Source: Gamsiella multidivaricata
Lineage: Eukaryota; Mortierellomycota; Mortierellomycetes; Mortierellales; Mortierellaceae
NCBI RefSeq assembly: GCF_025024155.1
Contig: NW_026251723.1
Location: 434,001-498,000 of the forward strand
DNA: 64,000 nucleotides
Reading direction: 5' to 3'
Positions within the stretch are counted from its first letter, which is position 1; the number at the start of each line of letters is the position of its first letter. The notes under the pieces are model-generated. The model made no database searches. It saw nothing but the letters and a program-made list of their open reading frames with translations, and was not told the DNA's origin. Made by a program: the position numbers and the translations under genes. Below, in pieces: positions 35,178 through 46,881 of this stretch.

Positions 35178-38100
35178 ATATAGAATTTGAAAAATCAAAG
35201 ATACATGATACGAATGAAAGTAATAAAAGTGCTGGTACGATGACCCTCAAAGCCATACAGCTTCGTTACATGTATCTTCACAAGTTTTGAAAGTCCAAAT
35301 AACCCTCTTTCCTCTTTACGCAAACATAAGACATGGTAAGATGTCCAAATTCGTTTTTTGGGGAATGGATCTTCGTTCGGCGTCACGTCGGGGGCGTGCG
35401 TGCGAAATTCATAATGGGATGTAGCAATCCCACTACCAAGTCAGGAGAGGGTCTTCCAAACTATGTCCCGACAAACTGCATAGTCTTAAAAAACGCATGG
35501 AGGTGCTTTGCTTCATTGGTATGAAAACTAGAGAGGTTTGAATTGGCAGGATCTTTTGTTATCGCCGTCGATTCGGTCGTATGGCTGAATATAAATGAAC
35601 GCATGAAATGCAGATGGCGATAGATGGATTTTATCTCATATTTAATAGAGCGTTGACATAACCATCGATCCTAAGGTGTGGGTCGTTGTGAAAGGCCCAG
35701 ATCTATAATGTGAAGACAATATCATTATATTACACGACTAATTCTCTGGATGCGTCTAATCGAATCATTTTAACTTTAGTACATCGCAAGGTACATCGCG
35801 AATGCAGACGATATACTTCTCTCGGCCCTCTCGATTTCCCTCGCTCAGCCTTTCTACTCTCGAAGCATAATGATAAAAAATCTGGGAGTGGGAAAAAGAT
35901 TGAGAACATTAGGATTGGTCTTACTGGAGCGATGGAAAGTACAATCCCTGCTGAGGTCTCCTTGCATAAACGTGGTAATGGACCCGACGGATCCTGCGGC
36001 CGATTTTTTTTTGTATACCCTTTACCAGAAACAATACTCCAGGCATTCAAGTCAACGTCGCACTGGATGGTCCATGCAGCAATGCATTCGGCAAGCAATA
36101 CGTGTCCCGTCACATAAAACAACTATGAGGAACGACTGAAGACCCATGCGAACCAATTCTTAGCTATTCAGGTGCTATGCCTGAGCCGTAAATGCAGGAT
36201 AATTCTGGCGTGTCCCCATATAGGACAACGCAAAAGGTCAAAGGCAAAGGACATATTGGAACTATCAGATTAGGCCTGACCTCCTTGAATTCTCTCGGAT
36301 ATCAAGGGCACAGGAGGTCCTCAAGGACATGCATACAACACTACTGAGAACGGTCTTATCTGGCATTTACTCTGCCTGCTCAGGACGTGTCCCCTTCGTG
36401 CAGGGAAACCAGAAAAAATAGACTACTACTCCGTGGTACCTCTTCCGGATGCACGAGCACTGAGTAAGAGGGCCTTTAAACTGGGATAGGGAGAGAAAAC
36501 GACGCGACAGCCGAAATGTAATGTCGCCACGATCAATCAGGCATGTCGAACACGCGTTATTTTTTATTTTATAGGGCAACTTTTACCTGATTCTCGGCTT
36601 CTGTGAGACGAAGAATGATGGTAACAAGCATGCTGTTCTATCCACCTTGACGGCTGGGCGTATTCTTCTTTCTCCTCTCTCGATGCGATGAGTCCATCGT
36701 ACTACTTCAGTGCTTTCTTTAGAACGACAAAAGGTGAGTCCCTTTGTAACTCCTTCTTCTCTCAAGCTTACGCTTCCTACTGTCCTACTGAGATACATTA
36801 TGTATATTTTCATGTATCGTATCCCTTGAATCACCCTCTTGGTAACGGAAGCAGGCTCGAGTGGAAGGGCCGGACGGCGGCGTTTATCCTCTCAACTGGT
36901 CCTTCTGCGACCGTTGATTGCTGCGTAGTATTCCAAATGAAAACGCGATCACCATCCGTTGGAAAAAGCAACAGGCGATGCCAGTCAACCTCGACCGTTG
37001 CAAGTTGGAAACAGAGCGGGTAATGGCAGGAGAAAGAGGGGGAGGACGACCTGCAAGGCTTCTTCGTTGTAAATTATAATGATATTTCTTCTCACCGACT
37101 GCTTGGGTCAACGGCAGGTCGTTGCTCCCATGGCTCCATATCCGATGCAGGAGACGCGCACCCCTTCACATCTGCGCCGCTTGCTTTGCCTTCTAACCCG
37201 TGCGGTCGTTTCCCCCTCCCATGTCGGTGCCTCAATGTGTCCCATGCGCCAGATTTAGCTTCCTTCCAATCAGGACGTCATGTTCCCATCCATCCAACGC
37301 ATCCATGAGTTCATACCTAGGGTGCACTGTGCGATGTCGACTAATTTAATTCAACTGACCAATCAACGGCGCCAGGGGTTCTAGCGCGTCTCATTAGTAT
37401 TGCAATGTTTTATGGGATCTGAAAGCGAGTTAAGGAGACAGAAGGATGGGTTAGTTTATTTATTATGCGACCGGTAGGGGTGCTATAGATCCAACCCAGG
37501 GCTTAGTAGCCCAGATAGTATGGACTCCACGCTCCCACCTGTGAGGGAAGCACGGTATGACTGCCCACAGATCTACTGCTTCGCCTTGATACATCACAGA
37601 ACCCCCTCTTCCATCTTCCTCTCACTCACTCCTTTCCCTTTCCCTTTCCCTTTCCCTTTCGCTTTCCCTTTCGCTTTCCCTTTCCCTTTCGCTTTCCCTC
37701 TCCCTTTCCCTCTCCCTCCCCCTCCCCCTCCTCTCCATCCTCCTCTCCATCCCCCTCTCCCTTCCTTCTGGAGTTCCCTTTTTTCTGTTTCTTCACTGCA
37801 GCCCTAGCGTCAAGTAGCAAGCACAGGCAGAAAACAAATAAATAAAACTAAATAAAAAAAACCTTCCCCTCCCCACTTAAACGCGCAAAGCAATTCCTCC
37901 TTGGTCCTTCCTTTTCTTCTTGTTTCTTCCCTCTTCTCGTTTCATTCCTTTATTGAGATATTGTTCCGCGTGTTGTATATATACGTAATGTATTGGTGTG
38001 AATGCGAGTGTGCTTCAAATGTCCTGTCAAGAAATCTGTTCTGAGCACCACCTCCAGACGCGACTCCTACGCGCTCCTTCTCCCCACTCTGCCGCCTCTC

Positions 38101-38913
38101 ATGCCATTGGTCCTTCTTCTCATTCAATCAATCCTCATTCAAGTCAACTCCACTCATCCCTTCCTTTTGTGCTGCTCCATCGTCTCGGTTACTGTCTCTC
38201 CAAACAACCAGTTTGCATACACATTTCACACATCCGCAGAATCACAAAAAAAGGGGGGAGGGGGAGAAGAGAAAGAAGGGATCAGAGGCTGTCCGAACCC
38301 TCCCCAGGACCGTCACCACCGACAAGCACCACCACCCCACTCGATTATTTTTAAATCCGCAGAAGGGTCAAAGGGACGCGTCCCGCTGTACGGATGCATA
38401 TCTGGCTGCCCTGGCCCTCCTTTTCCGCCGATGGTGTCTGTCGGCAGTAAAAGGTCCAGAATGTTTATGCCAACTGCGGAGAGGGTACCAGAGCACATTG
38501 AACCACAATCTCTCCAGTCGTGGTCGTGCTGGGGGACCGATGCCGCCCTGTGCACTTGAAACGACACATCCTGTGTTCCCACTGTCACATCGCTGTGCTT
38601 CTCTCCCTCGTTTTGTGTTCCCATTCGGTGGTCTTTTTTAAAGTTCCTTCCACAGATCGAACTTCTTGGCACCTTCTTCGCTCTCCTAATATCTTTCTCT
38701 CTCTCACTCGCTCCTACCATCCTATCCCACACTCAAATCATACATAGCCCATACCATTGACTCGCGCACGAACCATCGGCTGCTCCCCATTGCGGCGCCC
38801 GCCCCCAACCACCGCCGATCTTTACACCCCGAACACAATCCTCAGCAACCTCCTTAGCATCATCCTCGATCACCATCCGCATCCCATCGTCGCCAGCAGC
38901 GACCGCAGCAGCC
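35178..38913. other. 3.7-kb intergenic region
   Basis: Lies between the chitin deacetylase and the RasGEF gene, both on the plus strand. No supportable gene: open frames overlap on both strands and are low complexity. It contains the pyrimidine tract at 37628-37760 and C/T-rich sequence through about 38900 that probably forms the promoter and long 5' leader of the RasGEF gene. Confidence 0.5.
37628..37760. repeat. (CCCTTT)n pyrimidine microsatellite
   Basis: About 130 bp of nearly pure C/T on the plus strand: CCCTTT and CGCTTT hexamers, then CCCTCC-type units. It could form triplex (H-DNA) structure. It lies about 1.2 kb upstream of the RasGEF start codon. Confidence 0.9.
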
Positions 38914-41900
38914 ATGTTCACAGCCATCTCTTATCCTCCATCGCCATCACAGCCTTGCTATCCCACCCCAAATCAGTACGAAGCAAATCAGCACGAAGGC
39001 GTGGACGCTTGTAAGGAAAAAATAACCAGGGACATGTCACTTGAACACCAGCTCCTCAGCCTCAGTCTAGGAGATGATGATCCACAGGAGATTCATGACC
39101 AGCAGCAGCCCTTTACATTCGTTCATAGCCCCCATGATTCTCCCTACTACGCCGTCCACCCTCTCGACAAAGTGGACTTGCCCAAATATGAGCATCACCC
39201 CATCAAAGACAAGGATAAAGTAGTCAGTACAGGCCGCAAGAGCAACAAAAACGGCAAGACCAAGGGCAACGGCCCCTTGGCGGCACTGTCAAAGCGGTTC
39301 TCACCATCTCTTCCGCCCCGATCTCTATCGACTCCTGCGGCATCGACCTTGACTTCATTTGCAGCTGCAATGACAGCAGAGCCTGGCTTTAACGGTGCTA
39401 CTCTCCTTAGCGCCGACTCCAGACTTGGATCTGAATCAGTTGATGCAGTAGAGCCGTTGCCTGGCCCTTTTAGAGACCACATTCGGCACCACAGCGTCTC
39501 GGGGCTTCCCTCTCAGGATTCCAAAGGATCCCGGTCCTCATGCACCTCCTCGTGTTCAGCATCGTCAGCATCATCGTCGTTAACGTCGTCCACATCTTCT
39601 TCGCTTTCTTGTTCAGCAACGTCCTCTTCTTCTTCCTCATCTCCTTTCTTCTCTCCCTCTGAATTTTACAACTCTCTCTTTGGCAACAGCCACGGTAACA
39701 GCGACATTGGCAACAGCAACAGCAGCAACCACAACTACGACCATAGCATTGATCCTTTATCCTCAGCACCTTCACCATCGCTATCATCATCTCTATCCAC
39801 TTTGAACCCACCAATTATTGTAACGACCACCACTAAACCTACAACGATGGGAGGAGCAAGACAAATACGATCAGGTTCATGGACGTCTTCGTTCTCACTT
39901 TCGTCCCTGTCAATCCCAAAGAACTCTACCCGCGCTGCAACCCCAGACACTCTGTCGCCAATCGGCAGTCGATCACCAGAGTCATATCCCCTACCATCAG
40001 CAGGAACCCAGACACGTTCAAACCCACAGCCTTCGATTTCCCAATATTCAAACCCTGTATCCCCAACTGGAACGTTCCCTCCTTGCTCCTCATCCTCAAC
40101 CTCAACATCTCCGCCCTGTGCCTTCTCACCAATGTCGCTCCCACCCCTGCCCCTCTTTGTCTCATTATCACCTACAACGGGTTCAGCATTGCATTCGTCA
40201 AATTCCCTGCTATCGATAGTACAGGGCGACGATCATCCTTCTACCCCGCACTCCATTGTGACCATGGGCGCACCCCTGACGATTGCATTTCAATCAAATG
40301 ATCTGGGCGGCATGGTAACTGCAACAGAGGCCCGTGCAATGTCTGGCAATGCACACCCTCAAACATACGCGCAGCAACACCCCTGCGCCGTCCATACCCC
40401 GCCTCAGGACCATCATGGAGCCCAGTCATTTGAGGCTGGAGCGAATCGGTTGGAGATGTGCCTGCCAAGTCGATCGAACAGCTCGGCGCCGGTTGTTGGC
40501 GCCAGATCGCTAGCCCCTCCAACATCCTTCAAGAGCTCGTCATGCAACTCTGAACCAGGGTTCACCAGCGGATCTCGTCGTAGCTCCAAAGACTCTCTGT
40601 AAGTGGTTCTCTTTATTACAACTGTGGTCTCTGCATGCGCGCACAGGCAGAAAGCGAACAAAAAAAGAAAAAGAAAAAGGCGGATCATATGGGGTTTACC
40701 TAAACGAGTGTTATTTTTGTTTTCTACTGTCTGATCTGGTACGACCACACCTCTAATGCATCCAAAATGAATAATGCCGCTCATGGTAGTGATTCTGTCC
40801 CAGGGGTGACATTGGATGACCTGGTGGACCAACTCACCATTCCGGATTATGTCAACACGCTTGGTAAGTGCCCTGCAACATTCTCCTGGTCCAGACCCTG
40901 ACGCAATCATCGAGAGGGGTTATCCTTGGTCGCACACGGTCTGCACCGGTCATCATCATCAGTATGATACGATAACCTCCTGTGTGCCCTTGAAACATTC
41001 TTCATCTTTCAGTCCGGTTCAGCTGCTGGTGGGGTCAGCTGCAACTGCAGTGCAACCAGTTAGTGTACCAGAAGATGGAGGGAAAAAAGAAAAACCACAT
41101 CGACTTCTTCATGTACCGATCTCGGTGCTATCACCCCCACCCCTTCCCCTTCCTCCCCCTCTCTCCTTCCTCGCCTGTCTTCATTTCTTTTCATTTTCTG
41201 CACGACGAACCCCTTGCTCACCACTCCTACCTCCTGGTTTCCACCCCTTACCTTTTCATTTCTTGTCTTCGTTTCCCTCCAATAAACACAAACACAAATA
41301 TATAATTTTTAGAGCAAATCGCTAGGACCAAGGTCTTCCTACTCATATATCGAAAGTTCCTTCGACCCCGTGAACTCTTGGAGATGTTCATCAGTCGGTT
41401 CGAGGATCTGGGCGAGTTTATTGATGACGACGACGAAGAAGCCAGGAACACTAGACTCAGGTAAGGAATAAAATGGATGGGATGCGTACATAAGGATAGT
41501 CTAATAATGAGCACTCTGAGCAGCAGACATCGTCCTCCTAACGTGTAGCAATTGCTCTCGCGGCATCTTTAGGGTCTGTGCGTGCATTTATTATTGGCTG
41601 AAGCACCATCCCAATGACCTGATACATCGACAGACAAGGCAGCGCGTCGCGTCGTTCTTGCGAGAGCGCGTTGCTTTGTTCCCATGCCTGAACGAGATCT
41701 ATGTGAAGCTCCTGCCACTGTCCTCAATTCACTATTTCAACAGTTGGCGCTGGACCTACAGCAATAATAGTCCCAATTCCAGAAGCTCATCCATCTCTGG
41801 GTCGAGCTTTGGCTCTGGCTCGGTCATTATGGATGATGATTCCGATTCGGGATTCTGTGACACAGCGGCAGCTGCTGGTAGCAGAGGCGGCGCACTCTGT

Positions 41901-43590
41901 GGGCATGAGATGGATGAAGATTGTGAATGGGGTCTTTTTGACGAGGACGAGGCCCTGCCCGAGACGAAAAAGTCGATGAGTATGGACAGTATTGCCCCCT
42001 TTGCCCCCTTTCCGCCACCAACCCATGGATTCAGTCACAGCCGTACCCCGTCTCGGTTCTCGTTCTCTAGTCTACCTCGCGACCGACGCTCAAGCACTGG
42101 ATCCCTTATTCACTCATCACCCTGCGACATGGACTCGTTTGTAGCCAGCCGTCGTGGATCAGCCTCCTCGGCTTCCTCGGGCCCCTTGGGTCCCACAGGT
42201 CCAGGTCACAACGGCACTTTGAATCTGCCAGCTTGTGTGCATGCGCCGACGAGTTTTGCGGAGGGTGACATGACACCACTACAACTCCAGCCGATGGGTT
42301 CGATCCCGTTCATCAACAAGCGGATCAGTAGCCAGGCATACAGACAGAAGGTTACTTCATACGGAAATGCCAATACCGGTTCCAATACAGCATTAGTCTT
42401 CAGGGACAATGCTGAGGAAGTCTCTATGCATCCGTTGCAGAGGAGGTCAAGTCCGGTCCCTCCACCAATCGATTACTTGCCGATGAACACGCCGTTTATT
42501 GAAATCAAGGACGCGGCCATTGCTGCACAGCTGACTTGCGTTGAGTTTGGGCTGTTTAGGAAGCTAAAGGTAACCAAAAAAAAAAAAAAAAAAAAAAGAG
42601 TTGGGAGAATATCTATGAATGCTCGCATGCATGCGCGGGAGAACCAGAGATCGTAGATGGCCAGAAAGTATACTGACAAGTGTAAGAGATGCTTTCTGTT
42701 ATTTTTTTAATCCTCTAGCCTAGAGACATGCTGCGCCAAGTTTGGAAGACTAACAAGGGATCGGCCTCGTTCCAGGCTTGCATCGCTCATTTTAACTTTA
42801 TCTCATCGTGGGTCGGCACTATGATCCTGTCGCCCTCCAAAGTCAAGAACAGAGCCAAGATGATGGAGAAGTTCATCAATATTGCCAGGGTGAGTGGCTC
42901 GGCCTCATTCGGATAACATCAATATGTGACCAAGAAAGGGATGGTCGGTCGGTCATGATAGATCAATAGATTAACCCTGCTGTGTCTGATACATCTTAGA
43001 TCCTGCGCGGCATGGGCAACTTCAACACAACGATGGCGATCATCGGAGCGATGAATACGTCCTCGATCCATCGACTGGTTCAGACCAGAGAATTGTTGCA
43101 GGGAAAGGATGTTTGGACGACGTTCAAGGAACTGGAGCACCTTATGAGCTCTGAACGCAGCTTTTATGAATACCGTCAGGCTCTCAAGGCACAGAAGTTG
43201 CCGTGCATTCCATATCTGTAAGTTTGACTGAAAAGAGGTTCAAAATGTATCTTTCGTATTGGGCGAAGCAACAAACATTAAACTTTTTTTTTTCTTTCTA
43301 AAATTAGTGGCGTTCATTTGGGCGATCTGCTGTCGATCAGCGAGGGCAACCGCGACTTTCGCCAGGACGGAACCATTCACTGGCAAAAGTTTTGTCTGCT
43401 CACAGAGGTCATTTCGACCGTGATGCACTTCCACACGGAGTCGTATGGGATCCAGCCAGACCCGTTCATCTCCCGGGTGATCACAGACACACATGTTCTG
43501 GATGATGAGGAGCTGTACACGAAATCCGTCGGCACCGAGCCTGGGAAGCTGCACCACTCTCGTAGCCTCAGCAAATTCAACTTTTTTTGA
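38914..43590 (+). CDS. Ras guanine-nucleotide exchange factor (CDC25-like RasGEF)
   Basis: Seven exons: 38914-40598, 40790-40863, 41313-41460, 41573-42569, 42719-42889, 43000-43217 and 43308-43590, giving 1191 residues. It loads GTP onto Ras-type GTPases at membranes. The first 560 residues are Ser/Thr/Pro-rich and probably disordered. A RasGEF N-terminal (REM) domain spans about 575-690 (GVTLDDLVDQLTIPDYVNTL, then VFLLIYRKFLRPRELLEMFI and YYWLKHHP). After a second Ser-rich linker the catalytic domain covers about 935-1180 (DAAIAAQLTCVEFGLFRKLK, NFISSWVGTMIL, ILRGMGNFNTTMAIIGAMNT and PCIPYLGVHLGDLLSISEGN). The acceptor of exon 2 was set at 40789/40790 because the nearby CCCAG site would create a stop. 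No SH3 domain is seen. A 17-A run follows the exon 4 donor. Confidence 0.93.
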
Positions 43591-43903
43591 AAAAAAAAAA
43601 AAAAAAAAAAAAAAACCAGCTCGCATCTGTCTCCCATCATCCCTCATTCATTGTATATATTCATTTTTGCAAAACAAACAAGCAAACAAACAAAACCCCT
43701 CTTTATCGCCCAGCTAGCACCGTACTGCTACCACATTCGACACATCTTCATTGTACATTTTTATACTTTTTATTATCGCAACGCCGCGCCTTTGATCCTC
43801 CACACTACTGTTCTATTCACACGGGTAAGAACCATCTCTCGTAATAAACACTATCCCTTAGACCGTTTCAACTGGAAAGAGAGACAACCACCTAGGATAA
43901 AGT
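43591..43903. other. Spacer between RasGEF and Fanzor 3' ends
   Basis: Begins with a 26-A run right after the RasGEF stop, then AT-rich sequence. It should hold the RasGEF 3' UTR and, on the minus strand, the region downstream of the Fanzor stop where Fanzor guide (omega) RNAs are normally encoded. A 10-bp sequence AACCACCTAG at 43886-43895 recurs upstream of the XPG-like gene. Confidence 0.45.
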
Positions 43904-46496
43904 TTAACTGATACGGCCAGTACAGTTATTCTTGCTGGGTCGGCGAAGGGGCTCTAGGCGAGACAGGCTACTGATCCATTCGAGGCCAATATTAGCCAAA
44001 TTCTGAGCGCCCACGCAGTCCCTGTCTAGCCATCTCTGGCACCCATCCTCAAGACAGACGGACGCCCGATTCGCTGGCTTTGCCATTCTTCGGTCGTTGA
44101 TTTGTCGTACACAGCTTGGGCATTTCGATGACGTGAGATACTCATCCGAACAAACGACGGTGTACCCGAGGCTGTTTGCCTATGTAGTGCAATGGCATGC
44201 GGAAACATGGCATCAGTATCGACACTAGACTGAAAACAAGCAAATCGCAACGAATATCTTCAAAAAAATACCTTGTGGAAAACATACCCCTTGAAACTCT
44301 CGTGTAGCGATGCCAGCCTGGTATGAGTGTTGAAGTTTCCTGACCCGTATACAAACATCGCCGGTCTCGTTGGCCCAGTATGCATCCCGCCTTGTGGGTC
44401 CACAGTTCGCAATGTCCCATGCACGGCATGATCCTTCTCTGCCCGGCTTGCCTTTTTGAGCTCCCACAGCTTTTTTTTCATCGAACGGGATCCGTAAAAA
44501 TCGCGAAATGGTTGTAGGACATAGCTGAACTGTCGGAGGCCGTGCCGGCGTTCTTCCATGCTTACGAACGACGACGACGGCAGCGAGGCTTCCAATTCCG
44601 ATATGATAGGCGTCCCGCATGTGTACCCACTCAATTCTGCATCGTCTTTGATTGTGACAGTGGCCCGTTCGCGTTTTTTGGTCTCCAGCGCGGCTCTGAA
44701 TGACAAGTTGGGACTGTAGAGAGCGGAGCGTCTGATAGGCAGGTTCGTGACTTGGTTCGGTTTTCGGGGGTCCAGCGCACAAAATGATGCTGAAATTACT
44801 TCACCGGGGTCCACCCTCACCCCCACAACATTCTGGAGGCCTTGATCGAAAGCCTTTGCGAGAGATCCTTTGTTAGGAAATCGCGATGTAATCTCCGGGA
44901 TCCGCGCCTTAATTTGGATGACTGCCAACGTCGTCGTATGTCAAATGCCATTAGGTGGAGCTGAACTCCGTCTGTTCTCATCATATTGCTGATGGCATAG
45001 TGCTCCTTGACGCTGTCATTACTTGGGAGGTCGGGGGGCACGGGGGACTCCGTGCCTTCGGCAGCTGCTTGCTTCCTAGCCTTGTGATTTGCAAAGACCC
45101 TCTTCATGTACCCATCGAGTGCAGCTTGGCCGTATGTGTTTGGATGGTCCTTCAGCAATCGGTTCATGGTCGTTGTTTTCTTGCCATATGAAGTCTGGTT
45201 CTTGAGGGGATCCGCCTTGATCTCGACCTTGTCTCCGATAAACAGTAGTCGGAAAAGCTCCCCATATTTCTCTGATGCAAGTTCGTGGGCCGTCTCGGAA
45301 GAGCAGACTTGAGATTCCATGATATGCCGCGTAGGGTGCGTCTTTGAATTTGAATTGCCCCAAAGAAGTGAAAGAATGGCAGCCTCAGAGCACAAGATGA
45401 AAGAGTCTCCCAACTTCGACACTGAACAGAAAATAGGACGCAACTCCGACGGCATACGGAGAAAGTACCTCCACCAAGTTTGGATGTACCCCTTCTTAAA
45501 TGACATCTCGTCTTTCTGTTTATCGCCGTCGGAGCTCTCGTCATCCTCAACTGGAGGAATATCATCCGTGAATAAACGAGCACGCTTCAGCTAATAGAAA
45601 CAAGAAATAAACGTAAGTTCACAGTGGAAAAGCAAATCGACGCGAGATATGTCTTGTTCCGGACAGTGGAAATGTTACCTTATCCACGATGAACTTGGGC
45701 AGTCTCTGGAAATGTTCCCGAACCGCGGTCCGGACCTCCACCGCCAGTTCCGCCTGGATGACACTCAGGGGTATATCTTGGCAGTCCTTTGTCAGTGCGC
45801 AATATGAAAGAACGCTCTGGAAATCGTCATAAATCGAGCGCGCAATTGTTTTCGCCTGAATTGCCACTGAGTCTTTAGGTGGTCTCCCGCGGGGCGCTAC
45901 TGGACCATTCAGAATCAAAGAGATCAGATTTCTGGTGATAGTTTCTCCATATGCCTTGTGCAGAATGAGATCAAGTGGGTCCGCATTCTTGTCCTCCTTG
46001 TGCTGGACTTCCGGAACACTCGCTTGATTGACATCAATGTCCATATTATGTTCTGGTGCCGGGCGCGCTTGTTCTGGGTTGCATGCAGTGGCAGTGCGGA
46101 CTTCCTCCTGGATTCCTGATCCATTTGCTTCATCAATACCCAAGTTCTGGTCTGGTGTTGAGCGCGCTTGATCTGAATTGGATATGGTGGCGGCTCTGAC
46201 CTCCTTGTAGAGAAAAAGTTCAAGCGCTTTAAACACGAGAATACGAGTTTGGCTCATGATGTGGACCGCCTCATTGATGCGTTCCGCGACGATCTTGGTC
46301 TGGGCTACGCTCAGCTTCGTGGCGCGGTGCAGGCATCCTGTGATCGACCCTGCAGTCATTGTGGTAGTCTTGAAAGCCTCCCCGAACAAGTGCTTAGTCA
46401 AGTTAGCTCCGGCTCGCCTCTCCGCTTTTCATCATTTTCCTCGTCCTTCTTGGGGTTCGTCTTGATTTCACTCGTGGCCTTAGGATTATCATCCAT
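43904..46496 (-). pseudogene. Fanzor (TnpB-like RNA-guided nuclease), two apparent frameshifts
   Basis: Exons: 46496-45679, 45590-44272 and 44179-43904, about 804 codons if both shifts are ignored. Fanzors are eukaryotic TnpB relatives that cut DNA guided by an omega RNA. Landmarks: an N-terminal helical region with KTTTMTAGSITGCLHRATKL; RuvC-I NVVGVRVDPGEV (Asp); SELEASL and LKKA-type helices (MKKKLWELKKASRAEKDHAV); MFVYGSGNFN then SLHESFKGYVFHK; VVCSDEYLTSSKCPSC (late Glu and first zinc-ribbon pair); CLEDGCQRW (second pair) and RuvC-III LDRDCVGAQNLANIGL. Exon lengths are one nucleotide short in exons 1 and 2. Breaks fall near 46400 (between EPELT and KHLFGEAF) and near 44937 (between LHLMAFD and TTTLAVIQIKARIP). 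Either the gene is recently inactivated or the assembly has errors. Start ATG is a proposal. Confidence 0.88.
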
Positions 46497-46881
46497 GCTT
46501 CCGCCCTTCTTCTTCCGCGGGCGCGGTTCCTCGGGGTGGACATCTTTTTCAATGCGACCTTGTCAACCGGGCATGACTGGCTGACGTCCACGACAACACG
46601 AGGGGAATAACGAGCCGTTCCTGCTCTTGTACTAAGGGATAGTCCCAAAAATAAAATAAAATAAAATAAAATCAATAATATGATTGTATCAAAGCGACAA
46701 AGCTGTAAAAGGACGTAATGAATTTGAACTCGCAACAAAGTCATACGGCAATCATACCTGCTTCGTCTCCATTTTGCCTCCCGGGCTTTTTTACGTCTTG
46801 TTTTGCCTTTGGGGCGTCGCTTTCTCCGTTGCTGGGCGTTCCCTTTCTCGTGTCTGCGGCGACGGCGTCGGGTCTGAAGAA
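46497..46881. other. Junction between XPG-like and Fanzor genes
   Basis: After the XPG-like stop at 46882-46884 the same frame stays open for about 40 charged codons to a strong donor (GTATGA at 46757). Two acceptors fit. CTTAG at 46632 gives a short tail ending at a stop at 46549-46551, only about 50 bp before the proposed Fanzor ATG. AAAAG at 46544 would instead join this frame directly to the Fanzor N-terminal frame. A (TTTTA)n tract precedes the first acceptor. No separate Fanzor promoter is recognisable. Confidence 0.5.

Noticed and set aside
34218..35198. 326-codon frame antisense to the chitin deacetylase
   Set aside because: It mirrors the strong G/C third-position bias of a well-supported CE4 enzyme; Gly/Ser/Val-rich shadow.
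35710..36139. Overlapping 130-135-codon frames on both strands
   Set aside because: No coding signature on either strand and no splice context.
38002..38641. Plus-strand frames of up to 185 codons upstream of the RasGEF
   Set aside because: C/T-rich leader sequence; three overlapping frames of similar quality and no domain.
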